Of a DNA stretch of 64,000 nt, positions 48,543-57,934 are shown piece after piece. A program made the position numbers and the translations under genes. Position 1 is the stretch's first letter; every line of letters begins with the position of its first letter. Source of the DNA: an uncultured Planctomycetota bacterium (lineage in GTDB: Bacteria > Planctomycetota > Brocadiia > CAIUPP01); NCBI GenBank assembly GCA_903901045.1, contig CAIUPP010000088.1, forward strand, positions 1 to 64,000, given 5' to 3'. A model generated the notes under the pieces. It was not told the DNA's origin and ran no database searches. It saw only the letters and a program-made list of their open reading frames with translations.

Positions 48543-49121
48543 CTAAGCAGCCGCCGGGGCAGGTCCAGAAGCTGCCGTCTCCGGGGACGACGGCGGAACA
48601 CTGCCTTCCTTCTGATTGCGGATGGCCTCCAACGCGCAGGCGAGGCTCCGTGCGATTCCCTGGAACGCCCCGGCCAGCCGAGCGATCGGCGCCTGGACGC
48701 TTCCGGCAAATTTGGCGTGCAACACCGGCAGCGGCGGAATGGCGGCCAGCTGCGTGACGGCCGCGGGGGTCAGGGCCAGCTCGCCCATGAGGCCTCCGCG
48801 AATGACAACTTTCCCTTCGTACTTCTTCACCAGTTCGGTGACCACTTTGCAGATGTTCGGCATTTCACCTTTGCCGCTCACCAGCGCGCAGGGGCCGCTG
48901 AAGAACTGGGTGCCGCCGCCGATGCCGTTGGCCGTCAGCGCGCGGGTGGCCAGCGAGTTCTTGACCACCTGCAGGCGGATGCCGCTCTCGCGCAGGAGGC
49001 GGCGGAACTCGGTGTTTTGATGGCCGTCGAGCTTCTCGCAGCCCAGAACCAGATAGCCGGTGCCGGCGGGATAACGCTTCGACAACTCCTCCGAGATCAT
49101 CAAGTTCAGTTTGCTCGGCAT
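48543..49121 (-). CDS. rplJ: 50S ribosomal protein L10
   Basis: 192 aa. L10 forms the base of the L7/L12 stalk. VLGCEKLDGHQNTEFRRLL and KNSLATRAL are typical. The last about 25 residues are a Ser/Pro/Ala tail, longer than in E. coli. A 106-bp gap separates it from rplL. Confidence 0.93.
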   Translation of the reverse strand: MPSKLNLMISEELSKRYPAGTGYLVLGCEKLDGHQNTEFRRLLRESGIRLQVVKNSLATRALTANGIGGGTQFFSGPCALVSGKGEMPNICKVVTELVKKYEGKVVIRGGLMGELALTPAAVTQLAAIPPLPVLHAKFAGSVQAPIARLAGAFQGIARSLACALEAIRNQKEGSVPPSSPETAASGPAPAAA

Positions 49122-49154
49122 GCGCCTTTCTCCTTCTCAGCCGTTCCGCGCCGG

Positions 49155-49835
49155 TCAGACCGCCAGGCGGATGGACGGGCTCATGGTTGACGAGAGGTAG
49201 GCGGAGATCACGAACGTCCCCTTCAGCGTCGCGGGACGAGCCGCCTGAATGTGGGCGATGAACGCGTTGACGTTCGCCCGCAAGTCCTCTTCCGTAAAGC
49301 CGACACGCCCGACCGGGGCGTGCAGATTCCCGGTGGCGTCGGTGCGGTATTCGATGCGCCCCGCGCGGAACTCTTTGACCGCGGTGGCCACGTCTTCGGT
49401 GACGGTGCCGCTCTTGGGCGACGGCATCTTCCCCTGCGGACCGAGCACGCGCCCCAGCTTGCCCACGTGGCGCATCATGTCGGTTCCGGCGACGGCGATG
49501 TCGAAGTCCGTCCAACCGCCGGCGACTTTCGCCACCAGCTCTTCTCCGCCGGCCTCGATGGCCCCCGCCGCTTTCGCGGCCTCCGCCACGGCGCCGGTGC
49601 AGAAGGCGATGACGCGCATTTCCTTGCCGATGCCCTTGGGCAGGCTCGCCGAACCGCGCACGAGCTGGTCGGCCTGTTTCGGGTCGATCCCCAGCCGCAT
49701 GGCGAGGTCCACCGTCTCGTTGAACTTCCCGCCCGGCAGCGTCTTCAGCAGCGCGACGGCCTCTTCCACGGAGTACCGCTTGCTGCGATCGATCTTCTTG
49801 AGCGCTTCGTTATACCGCTTGCTGTGTTCGGCCAT
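49155..49835 (-). CDS. rplA: 50S ribosomal protein L1
   Basis: 226 aa. L1 is the mobile stalk at the E site and a translational repressor of its operon in other bacteria. KFNETVDLAMRLGIDPKQADQ and GKLGRVLGPQGKMPSPKSGTV are canonical. 4 bp behind rplK. Confidence 0.96.
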   Translation of the reverse strand: MAEHSKRYNEALKKIDRSKRYSVEEAVALLKTLPGGKFNETVDLAMRLGIDPKQADQLVRGSASLPKGIGKEMRVIAFCTGAVAEAAKAAGAIEAGGEELVAKVAGGWTDFDIAVAGTDMMRHVGKLGRVLGPQGKMPSPKSGTVTEDVATAVKEFRAGRIEYRTDATGNLHAPVGRVGFTEEDLRANVNAFIAHIQAARPATLKGTFVISAYLSSTMSPSIRLAV

Positions 49836-49839
49836 GAAA

Positions 49840-50268
49840 CTACTCCACTATGTCGATGCCCATGCTGCGGGCGGTGCCAGCCACGACCTTCTCGGCGGCA
49901 TCCAGGTCGCTGGAATTGAGGTCCTTCGCCTTGGTCTGCGCGATTTCGCGCACTTGCGCGCGCGTTACCTTCGCCACCTTTTCCTTGTTCGGGACGCCCG
50001 AACCTTTGGCGATGCCCGCCGCCTTCTTGAGCAGCACGGAGGCCGGGGGCGACTTGGTGATGAAGTCGAACGAACGGTCCCGGTATACGGTGATCTCGAC
50101 CGGGATGATCACGCCGGCGGCGTCGCGCGTCTTGTCGTTGAACTTGCGGACGAATTCGCCGATGTTGACGCCATGCTGACCCAGCGCCGGACCGACGGGC
50201 GGGGCCGGCGTCGCCTGCCCGCCGGGGCACTGAAGCTTGATTTTCGCGAGAATCGGTTTCCCTGCCAT
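49840..50268 (-). CDS. rplK: 50S ribosomal protein L11
   Basis: 142 aa. L11 binds the GTPase-associated centre. [24 protein letters not shown] is split at the flexible N-terminal domain, and [12 protein letters not shown] ends the protein. 21 bp behind nusG. Confidence 0.97.
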   Translation of the reverse strand: MAGKPILAKIKLQCPGGQATPAPPVGPALGQHGVNIGEFVRKFNDKTRDAAGVIIPVEITVYRDRSFDFITKSPPASVLLKKAAGIAKGSGVPNKEKVAKVTRAQVREIAQTKAKDLNSSDLDAAEKVVAGTARSMGIDIVE

Positions 50269-50289
50269 GTGTGCGCTCCGACTGTTAAG

Positions 50290-50838
50290 TTATACGCGCT
50301 CGACCTGCCAGTATTCCAGCTCAACGGGCGTAGGCCGCCCGAAGATGGTCACAATGACTTTCACGGTTCCCTTTGCGGCGGAGACTTCCTCGACCGTTCC
50401 TTCGAAGTTCTCGAACGGCCCTTCCTTGATCCGCACGGCCTCGCCGCCGGAGAAGCCAATCTTGACCTTCGGGGCGGATTCCTTGTGGTCGGCCGCGCCG
50501 AGGATGCGCTCCACGTCCGACTTGGACATCGGGATGGGCTTGCTGCCGTCCCCCAGGAAGTCCCCGATGCCGGGGGTCTCGCGGATGGTGAACCAGGCGC
50601 GCTCGGGGATGTCCATCTTCTCCGGGCCGTCGATCTCCACCATGATGTAGCCGGGATAGATCTTGCGCTCGCGGACGCGCTTCTGCCCGCCGCGGATTTC
50701 GGAAACCCGCTCGCTGGGAACCAGTACGCGGCAGACCACGCTTTCGAGTGCGTCCGCGCGGACCCGACGGTCCAGCGCCTCACGCACCTGGTCTTCTTTG
50801 CCGCTCTGCACGCGCACGACAAACCAGTTCTTGGGCAT
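50290..50838 (-). CDS. nusG: Transcription termination/antitermination factor NusG
   Basis: 182 aa. The NGN domain (about 1-120; WFVVRVQSGKEDQVREAL and YPGYIMVEID) binds the RNA polymerase clamp. The KOW domain (about 130-182; GEAVRIKEGPFENFEG) contacts S10 or Rho. The start is the ATG before PKNWF. A longer open frame continues upstream through secE but in the wrong frame for that gene. Confidence 0.96.
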   Translation of the reverse strand: MPKNWFVVRVQSGKEDQVREALDRRVRADALESVVCRVLVPSERVSEIRGGQKRVRERKIYPGYIMVEIDGPEKMDIPERAWFTIRETPGIGDFLGDGSKPIPMSKSDVERILGAADHKESAPKVKIGFSGGEAVRIKEGPFENFEGTVEEVSAAKGTVKVIVTIFGRPTPVELEYWQVERV

Positions 50839-50858
50839 GACGACGAGCCGCTCCGATC

Positions 50859-51266
50859 TCAAGACGAAAAGTAGATCTTGTGGAAGCCCCAGCTGAACAA
50901 CGCATCCGCCAGGAACAGCACAAGACTGAACAACAGCAGGGTGAAGATGACGACGATGGTCTGGCGCTTCAGCTCTCCCTTGGTCGGCCAGGAGACTTTG
51001 CGCAGTTCCAGTTCGCTGGCGATCAGGTAGTCCGCAAAGCGCGGGATGTTGCAGACCCAGGCGATCAGGGCCATGCAGCCGAGGAAGACGCCGCCGCTGA
51101 CGATGAGCCCCCAGCCGCGGGCGCCCAGCGAGGTCGCCCCGCCGATTTCGCGGGCCGTCATCGCGTCGTACAGCTCGAACGCGCCGAAGGCGGACAGCGC
51201 CCCGAGGGCGATGATCGTCGTCCAGCGCGCTACGTTCCCCTGGCCCTTCTTGTAAATCTCCACCAT
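50859..51266 (-). CDS. secE: Protein translocase subunit SecE, three-helix form
   Basis: 135 aa. The conserved C-terminal part ELRKVSWPTKGELKRQTIVV plus one TM helix (about 103-128) clamps SecY. Two extra TM helices (about 15-36 and 52-73) precede it, like the E. coli form and unlike the one-helix form of many bacteria. Confidence 0.93.
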   Translation of the reverse strand: MVEIYKKGQGNVARWTTIIALGALSAFGAFELYDAMTAREIGGATSLGARGWGLIVSGGVFLGCMALIAWVCNIPRFADYLIASELELRKVSWPTKGELKRQTIVVIFTLLLFSLVLFLADALFSWGFHKIYFSS

Positions 51267-51308
51267 GTTTCCTTCCGCTCAAACCCATTAACTGCTGACC
51301 GGAGCACA

Positions 51309-51384
51309 TGGCAGGCCAGGAGGGAGTCGAACCCCCAACCCTCCGCTTTGGAGACGGATGCTCTGCCAATTGAGCTACTGGCCT
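51309..51384 (-). tRNA. trpT: tRNA-Trp (CCA)
   Basis: 76 nt, full cloverleaf with encoded CCA. Acceptor AGGCCAG pairs with CTGGCCT; anticodon loop CTCCAAA gives CCA; T loop TTCGACT. It lies between rpmG and secE in transcription order. Confidence 0.96.
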
Positions 51385-51415
51385 GCGCACCCTGCCGCAA
51401 CCGGACGGAGAACTG

Positions 51416-51565
51416 CTACTTCTTCTTCTCCACGTGCACGGTATGCTTGCGGTCGTGCTTGCAGTATTTCTTAAGTTCCAGCTTCTTGCCGCCACGCATC
51501 TCGCGGCTTGTGCGGTAATTGCGGTTCCCGCACTCTTTGCATTCCAGACTCAGGTCCTCTCGCAT
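51416..51565 (-). CDS. rpmG: 50S ribosomal protein L33
   Basis: 49 aa. The frame reads MREDLSLECKECGNRNYRTS and ends VHVEKKK. Only the first Cys pair (CKEC) and a lone Cys in KKYCKH are seen, so the second CxxC is reduced to one Cys; zinc binding is uncertain. It sits between tuf and tRNA-Trp, the conserved place. Confidence 0.93.
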   Translation of the reverse strand: MREDLSLECKECGNRNYRTSREMRGGKKLELKKYCKHDRKHTVHVEKKK

Positions 51566-51583
51566 CGTCGTATTCTTCCGTTA

Positions 51584-52786
<1,203 letters not shown>

Positions 52787-52852
52787 TGCCTTTCTCCTAC
52801 CTTTAAGTGTTGTCTTCAGCGATCCAGCCGCACAACCGGCTTTACGACTTTA

Positions 52853-52927
52853 TGGAGCTGCCTCTGGGACTTGAACCCAGGGCCTCGTCCTTACCAAGGA
52901 CGCGCTCTACCACTGAGCTAAGGCAGC
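52853..52927 (-). tRNA. thrT: tRNA-Thr (GGT)
   Basis: 75 nt with encoded CCA. Acceptor GCTGCCT/AGGCAGC, anticodon loop TTGGTAA (GGT), T loop TTCAAGT. It lies directly upstream of tuf, like thrT-tufB in E. coli. Confidence 0.96.
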
Positions 52928-52965
52928 TCATCTCCGCCACGCGGCGGTCATCCACACAGGCTCAA

Positions 52966-53039
52966 TGGAGCGGGCGATGGGAATCGAACCCACATGGCCG
53001 GCTTGGAAAACCGGGGCTCTGCCTTTGAGCTACGCCCGC
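52966..53039 (-). tRNA. glyT: tRNA-Gly (TCC)
   Basis: 74 nt with encoded CCA. Acceptor GCGGGCG/CGCCCGC, anticodon loop TTTCCAA (TCC), T loop TTCGATT. Confidence 0.96.
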
Positions 53040-53048
53040 CGGTCAAGA

Positions 53049-53133
<85 letters not shown>

Positions 53134-53151
53134 AATCTTTCTGTTGTTCGG

Positions 53152-53223
53152 AGCTAGCGGTGGGAATCGGACCCACAACCTGCGGTTTACAAAACCGCCG
53201 CTCTACCTTTGAGCTACGCTAGC
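53152..53223 (-). tRNA. thrU: tRNA-Thr (TGT)
   Basis: 72 nt without encoded CCA (the template continues CCG). Acceptor GCTAGCG/CGCTAGC, anticodon loop TTTGTAA (TGT). The T loop reads TCCGATT, so position 55 is C where nearly all elongator tRNAs have U/pseudouridine. All stems pair. Confidence 0.92.
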
Positions 53224-53373
53224 AGCTTAACGTGGCGTACACATCCCAGAATGGCGAATTATACCAAAACCGGCGTCTATTTCAACCCATCCCGGACCAC
53301 GAAAAACAAAACTCCCCCGCCTGACGCGACAACTCGTCAGGAGTTCACGCCAACTTTGCAGCCGGGGAACCGC

Positions 53374-53439
53374 CCGATTAGCTTGCCATGCGCGAGCGCC
53401 AACGAACCGATTGGCTTGCCATGAGCGAGTGCCAACGAG
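53374..53439. repeat. Tandem 2 x 33-bp direct repeat between tRNA genes
   Basis: Two abutting copies, 53374-53406 and 53407-53439, each starting CCGATT(A/G)GCTTGCCATG and ending GCCAACGA, with four differences. They fill the spacer between tRNA-Arg and tRNA-Thr(TGT), a few bases before the tRNA-Arg 3' end. There are only two units and no spacers, so this is not CRISPR. Confidence 0.75.
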
Positions 53440-53444
53440 TCGAA

Positions 53445-53521
53445 TGGCACCCCCTGTAGGATTCAAACCTACGACCTTCGGCTTCGGAGGCCGACGCTCT
53501 ATTCAGCTGAGCTAAGGGGGC
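53445..53521 (-). tRNA. tRNA-Arg (CCG)
   Basis: 77 nt with encoded CCA. Acceptor GCCCCCT/AGGGGGT (first pair G-T), anticodon loop CTCCGAA (CCG), T loop TTTGAAT. It is the first gene of the whole minus-strand cluster. Confidence 0.95.
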
Positions 53522-53561
53522 GCTTGATGCAACCGGCGTCCACTTCAGGGAGTTAGATGGT

Positions 53562-53590
53562 AACATACCCGCGACCCACATGCAAGCCAA
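53562..53590 (-). promoter_or_regulatory. Candidate promoter for the tRNA-tuf cluster
   Basis: Minus strand: TTGGCT (53585-53590), 17-bp spacer, TATGTT (53562-53567), about 40 bp upstream of tRNA-Arg. Matches are four of six at each hexamer. Confidence 0.4.
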
Positions 53591-53670
53591 CAAATGAATA
53601 GCGAATGAGGAATGGCCAAATGCGAATTGCCGACATAACGGCGGTCGCCTTTGCGCTGCGTAAATCGAAT

Positions 53671-53817
53671 AGTGGTTCACTTTGGCGCGGCGTCATAACG
53701 AGGCGCGCGGCGACGAAGCAACCCCTGGGGGCCACAGGAGCCAATGAGTCGCACCAACCGCGCTGTCGTTCCCGCGGTTAATGCGCTCGCAATGACTTCC
53801 TGCGCAAGTGAACCACT
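53671..53817. repeat. Inverted-repeat-bounded interspersed element
   Basis: 12-bp perfect terminal inverted repeats, AGTGGTTCACTT (53671-53682) and its complement (53806-53817). Inside are CGTCATAACGAGGCGCGCGGCGACGAAGC-like and GCTCGCAATGAC words recalling a common bacterial interspersed palindrome. It lies in the 401-bp gene-free region 53522-53922 and does not overlap the flanking candidate promoters. The rest of that region (53591-53670) has AATGAATAGCGAATGAGGAA-like spacer words. Confidence 0.6.
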
Positions 53818-53837
53818 CCCGTAAATCGCATTCACGG

Positions 53838-53865
53838 TTGACAAGCCCGGCTCTTCTGTTAGAAT
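53838..53865 (+). promoter_or_regulatory. Candidate sigma-70 promoter for Thr-rich lipoprotein
   Basis: TTGACA (53838-53843), 16-bp spacer, TAGAAT (53860-53865), followed by a strong ribosome site GGGAGGAGG before the ATG at 53923. Confidence 0.65.
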
Positions 53866-53922
53866 ACGCTGACTCAGTCTGGTGGTGTTGAACTAATTTC
53901 CATCTACGGGAGGAGGGCTCAT

Positions 53923-54444
53923 ATGAAATCGCGTATCGCGCTGTTCTGCGCTGCTCTGTTCGGGAGCGTGGTTCTCTGGGGATGCGCCCCGAAGCCGGCC
54001 ACGACCTACGATGTCGCGCGCAATCTGGATGACGGCAAGCAGTACAAAGAAGCCATCGCCAAGTACGACGAGTACATGAAGGCGAACCCCACCAGCGCCC
54101 TGGTCCCCTTCGCCATGTACTTCGAAGGCGTCTGCTACGAAAACCTCTTCGACAAGCAGAACGCGATGGACAGCTACAAGAAGGCCGTCACGCAGTATCC
54201 GCAGACCGACCCGGGCCAGTGGGCCAAGTTGGCGATGGATGATCTCGACAAGCGCACTCTCGTGGCGCCGACCACAACCACCACCACGATGAAGCCCAAG
54301 CCGACCACCACCACGACGATGAAGCCGACGACGACCACGACTCATCCGAAGCCGACCACGACGACGACCGCCAAGCCCAAGCCGACGACGACCACGGCGA
54401 AGCCGGTCACCACGACGACAACCCTGAAGACGGTGCCGAAGTAA
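53923..54444 (+). CDS. Lipoprotein with TPR-like core and Thr/Pro/Lys-repeat tail
   Basis: 173 aa. The signal peptide ends in lipobox LWGC, with the lipidated Cys21. Residues about 30-110 form two TPR-like helical pairs (YKEAIAKYDEYMKANP, NAMDSYKKAVTQYP), recalling BamD/YbgF-type lipoproteins. The C-terminal about 60 residues are repeats of runs of Thr with K-P spacers, unusual for a lipoprotein and possibly glycosylated or peptidoglycan-spanning. It is a single-gene unit with a strong promoter and terminator. Function unknown. Confidence 0.88.
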   Translation: MKSRIALFCAALFGSVVLWGCAPKPATTYDVARNLDDGKQYKEAIAKYDEYMKANPTSALVPFAMYFEGVCYENLFDKQNAMDSYKKAVTQYPQTDPGQWAKLAMDDLDKRTLVAPTTTTTTMKPKPTTTTTMKPTTTTTHPKPTTTTTAKPKPTTTTAKPVTTTTTLKTVPK

Positions 54445-54462
54445 TACCACCTTCCGGTCCGC

Positions 54463-54506
54463 AAAGGCCCGGCCCCGCGTAACGGGGTCGGGCCTTTCTC
54501 TTTTTG
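54463..54506 (+). terminator. Rho-independent terminator after Thr-rich lipoprotein
   Basis: A 15-bp stem (54463-54477 with 54483-54497, one G-T pair) of AAAGGCCCGGCCCCG type, 5-nt loop, followed by CTCTTTTT. Strong candidate, 18 bp after the stop. Confidence 0.85.
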
Positions 54507-54530
54507 CCTCCCCCCTCTCTTGCTGCATGT

Positions 54531-54560
54531 TTGCGCGCGCGAAAAGCTTTCTGCTATAGT
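54531..54560 (+). promoter_or_regulatory. Candidate promoter for spermidine-synthase-like gene
   Basis: TTGCGC (54531-54536), 18-bp spacer, TATAGT (54555-54560), about 80 bp before the ATG. Confidence 0.4.
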
Positions 54561-54643
54561 TGCCCGCGCTCCGGCCGCAATCGCTCGGACTCACACCGGA
54601 GCGGCGCGCTTGAGACAACCTGTTTCTCTGGAAGTAATGGGGA

Positions 54644-56977
54644 ATGCGCCGCTGCCTCATCCTCTATGGATTGACATGCGTCGTCACGCTGACGCTGCTG
54701 GCGCGGGAGATCGCTCTCCTGTTCGGCGGCGTTGAACTCATTCCCGTCATCGCGCTCGGGGCATGGCTGTTGCTGACCGGCCTGGGCTGCGGCCTGATGG
54801 GAAGGCTCGCGGCCGCGCGGCGGCCCGGCGCTTCAACCTTCGCGCTCTTCCTGGCGCTCAGCGGCCTCCTCGCCCCCCTCACACTGCTCCTGGTCCGCTT
54901 CGCGCCGCGATGCTGGACGCTTCCTCACGACGGCCTCGGCCCGTTGCTCCTGCTCAGCTTCGGCGCGCTTCTGCCCATCGGGCTGGCCGGCGGGTTCCTC
55001 GTGGCCCTCGCGTTCATCATCGGACTCCGGGGAGGGCAGCGGACCAACGCCGCCGTTTCGGAGGTCGCGGGCTTCACCGCCGCCGGGGCGTTTCTCGGCG
55101 GGCTGCTGGTCACCTTCGTGCTCCCGGACCTGAGCGACATGCAGGTGCTGGCGGGCGTCGCCTCGCTGCACTGTCTGGCGGCGTTCTTCGTCTGGTTCAA
55201 CGCCCCGCGCCGCACGGAACTGGGCTGGCTGTTCATCCCGCTGGTCGTCACCTGCGCCATCGTCGCCGCCACCTCCATCGGGCCTGTGCTCGATTTCCTC
55301 CTGCAGGCCGGCCTTTATCCGGGGCGCGTGTTGCGCGCGTCCGAGGAGTTGCCGGCGGGGCGCGTGCAGGTGGTGCTCACCCCCGCGCGCACGGAGTACT
55401 ACCTCAACGGCGCGCAGGTCGGCGCGCAGGGAGATGCCGCGCCGGTCGAAGCGCGCACGCTCACCGCGCTGCTGGCCCACCCCGCGCCGCGGCGATTGCT
55501 GATCCTGGGGGCCACGCCGAACGACGCGCTGGCGACGGCGCTCAAGCTGCCCTGGCTGCAGGTGGACTTCCTGCCGCTGGATGAGGAGATTGCGCAGACC
55601 GCGAAGCGCTGCGCCCCGCCCGCGCTGCAACCCACGCTGGACTCCCGCCGCATCCGGTTCCTCTGGCGGCTGGATGCCGCGCTCTATCTTCAGCAGGCGC
55701 GCGGCGCGTATGACGTCATCTGCATGGAGCTTCCCGCCGAAGCGCCCGCCGCTTTCTCGCGATGCATGACCGCGCGATTCTTCAGCCTGGCCCACCGCGC
55801 GCTGACCGACGGGGGAGTTTTCGCGCTGACGGTTTCAGGACGCGGCGTCGAGCCGGACCCGGCGGCCCTCAGCGCCGCCGCCTCCCTCGCGCGGACGATG
55901 GCCGCCTCTTCCGCGACGCTCGTCCCGCTTCGGATGGGTGGAGCGATTCTGCTGCTCAGCACGCCTCAGCGCCTTGCCCGCCTCCCCGCCGCCGCCGACC
56001 TGTCCGCCCGCATGAACAGATGGAACGTGCGCGGGACGGCCTTGCGGGATGCCGACCTTCAGCGCGCGCTGGACCCGAAGCAATTGCAGCAATTGGCGGG
56101 GCAGTTCAAGAACACCCCGGCATCGCTCGGTACGGCGCAGCGCCCCCTCCCCTACCGTTTGGCCGACGCCGGGTGGGCGCGGTCGCTCCAGGCCAGAGGC
56201 ATCGGCGCGCTGGCGACGCTGCAGCGAATGGACTTCTTCTCTGTGCTGATCGCGCTGTTGCTCCTGGCCGGCGCGCTGGCGCTGTGGGCGGCTTTCGCGG
56301 GGGATTCACTGCGCGTCGCCTTGCCGGCGTCGCTGTTCTGCTCGGGAGCGGCCGCGGCGATGACGGCAGCGGCTGGTTTCCTGATGCTCCTGGCGCAGTG
56401 GGGAGGCGCGGCTCCCGAACTGGGGCTGCTGATCGGGACCGTCGTGGCGGGCGCGGGACTGGGCGTTCTTATCGGGGAGCGGATGCCGGAGGGGGAACGC
56501 CCCTCGCGCGCGCTCCTCTTGCTGGGGGTGGCGCAGGCGGTTTGCGCAGCGCTCGGCGGCGCGGCATGGCTCCTGATCCCGCTGCTGGGACCGGCCTCCG
56601 TGCACCTTGTGGGACTGAGCCTGCTGCTGGGAATCAGTTGTCTGGGGGGAGCGCTCTTCGGGGCGAACCTGCCGCTGTTCATCTCCATGGCGGGCGGAGC
56701 GGACGCCTCCACGGGAGGGCGCAAGGCGCTCGGCGCATTCGCCTGGAGTTGCTTCGGCGCGGGACTCGGCGCGCTCTTGTGCGGAACGCTGCTCGCGCCG
56801 CTGCTGGGGCCTGCGCGCGCCGGCTTTGCCGCCGCGCTCCTCGCGCTGGCGGCGCTGCCTGCTACGGCGCTGGCGTTCCTGAAGGGGAGGCCGGAACCGG
56901 GATATCGTCAATCTTCTGCACCCGGTACCCGCGCGGCTCAATCGGTTCGAACCACTTATCTGGGACGTCTTCGTTAA
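54644..56977 (+). CDS. Polytopic membrane protein with spermidine-synthase-like domain
   Basis: 777 aa. About six TM helices (1-220), a soluble domain (about 225-470) and a second TM block (about 515-760). The soluble part has the Rossmann order of the SpeE/spermidine synthase fold (RLLILGATPNDALATALKL, then VDFLPLDEEIAQTAKR and YDVICMELP), but the aminopropyltransferase GGGDG/Asp motif is missing, so polyamine synthesis is unlikely. Fused SpeE-like membrane proteins of this type are of unknown function. Its last 116 bp are antisense to the 3' end of the next gene. Confidence 0.85.
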   Translation: MRRCLILYGLTCVVTLTLLAREIALLFGGVELIPVIALGAWLLLTGLGCGLMGRLAAARRPGASTFALFLALSGLLAPLTLLLVRFAPRCWTLPHDGLGPLLLLSFGALLPIGLAGGFLVALAFIIGLRGGQRTNAAVSEVAGFTAAGAFLGGLLVTFVLPDLSDMQVLAGVASLHCLAAFFVWFNAPRRTELGWLFIPLVVTCAIVAATSIGPVLDFLLQAGLYPGRVLRASEELPAGRVQVVLTPARTEYYLNGAQVGAQGDAAPVEARTLTALLAHPAPRRLLILGATPNDALATALKLPWLQVDFLPLDEEIAQTAKRCAPPALQPTLDSRRIRFLWRLDAALYLQQARGAYDVICMELPAEAPAAFSRCMTARFFSLAHRALTDGGVFALTVSGRGVEPDPAALSAAASLARTMAASSATLVPLRMGGAILLLSTPQRLARLPAAADLSARMNRWNVRGTALRDADLQRALDPKQLQQLAGQFKNTPASLGTAQRPLPYRLADAGWARSLQARGIGALATLQRMDFFSVLIALLLLAGALALWAAFAGDSLRVALPASLFCSGAAAAMTAAAGFLMLLAQWGGAAPELGLLIGTVVAGAGLGVLIGERMPEGERPSRALLLLGVAQAVCAALGGAAWLLIPLLGPASVHLVGLSLLLGISCLGGALFGANLPLFISMAGGADASTGGRKALGAFAWSCFGAGLGALLCGTLLAPLLGPARAGFAAALLALAALPATALAFLKGRPEPGYRQSSAPGTRAAQSVRTTYLGRLR

Positions 56978-57860
56978 TCTTGATGTTGGTCAGTTCCACC
57001 GTCAGCATCACCCGGTCGCGCGGCCAGAGCAGCATCACCTGCGCGGGCATGAGCACGCGCCCCTTCGGCTTCCTGATCTCCACCGGCGCGTAGTTGGCGA
57101 AGCGCGCCTCGGCGATGATCCTCCCGGCCCCGTCGAAAATCTGATGCACCGAAAGGGTCAGGTCTTCGCGGTTGAACCAGACTTTGGAGAAGATGCGTTC
57201 CGGCGAATCCTCCCGGAGGAAGGTGACGACGTAGAAGTCCGGCCAGGTCTCCATGTACGTCACGATGCCCGGCATGAGCACCTCGTCGGTGAACAACAGG
57301 TCCCAGATATCCTGCGGGCGTATGGAGAGGACATCCGCGCGGCGCGGCGCAACGCGCTGCGATTCGCCGACGTAAATCACTCCGCGCTTGTCCACGGTCT
57401 GCTCGCGCGTCGTGGTGGGCAAGCTCATCCAGAAAGCGTCGTTCTTCCCGATCAACTTCAAGTTCATATCCAGCCCGACGACCGTGCCGGTGAGATAGAC
57501 GTCGCGCTCCCCCGCTTCGCCGCGTTTCATCTTCAGCGCCGCGTTCACCTGGCCGCGCTCGAAAATCTTGTTGTAATCCTTCCCGGCCTTCATGCGCACA
57601 TTGTCGGCCATTGTCGCGGGCAGGACCACCGATTCGTTGTACGCCCAGGCCTGAGCGTTCGCCGTGATGGAATGAATCTGGACCGCCCGTTCCTCGATGG
57701 TCAGTAGCAGCATCGCGCGCGTCGCTTCCATCCGCGCGGGAGGCGCAACGACGCTCGGAGCCAACTGGGCGCCGCGGAGCCAGGCGCAGCCGCTCAGCAG
57801 CGTCGCCAGCAGCGCGCACGCCAGAGCCATCCCCCATCGCCGCTCATTCAGGACCCCCAT
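56862..57860 (-). CDS. LolA/DUF4292-like lipoprotein
   Basis: 332 aa. The signal peptide ends in lipobox LLSGC (about residues 20-24 from the ATG at 57860). The body alternates beta strands as in LolA-like outer-membrane lipoprotein-sorting folds and DUF4292 (MLLLTIEERAVQIHSITANAQAW, then VYLTGTVVGLDMNLKLIGKNDAFW). It probably binds lipid or lipoprotein in the periplasm. The frame is open to a GTG at 57938 overlapping the upstream stop, but that start would bury the signal peptide. The 3' end overlaps the convergent gene by 116 bp. Confidence 0.8.
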   Translation of the reverse strand: MGVLNERRWGMALACALLATLLSGCAWLRGAQLAPSVVAPPARMEATRAMLLLTIEERAVQIHSITANAQAWAYNESVVLPATMADNVRMKAGKDYNKIFERGQVNAALKMKRGEAGERDVYLTGTVVGLDMNLKLIGKNDAFWMSLPTTTREQTVDKRGVIYVGESQRVAPRRADVLSIRPQDIWDLLFTDEVLMPGIVTYMETWPDFYVVTFLREDSPERIFSKVWFNREDLTLSVHQIFDGAGRIIAEARFANYAPVEIRKPKGRVLMPAQVMLLWPRDRVMLTVELTNIKINEDVPDKWFEPIEPRGYRVQKIDDIPVPASPSGTPAP

Positions 57861-57934
57861 CGCATGCCTGCCTTTCGTAAAGAAGCTCCGCCGGCGCAAG
57901 GAATGACTTCGTTCTCGGCCCGGCGGTTCCCCGC

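Noticed and set aside
53374..53439. Possible CRISPR array
   Set aside because: Two directly abutting units without spacers, and no cas genes.
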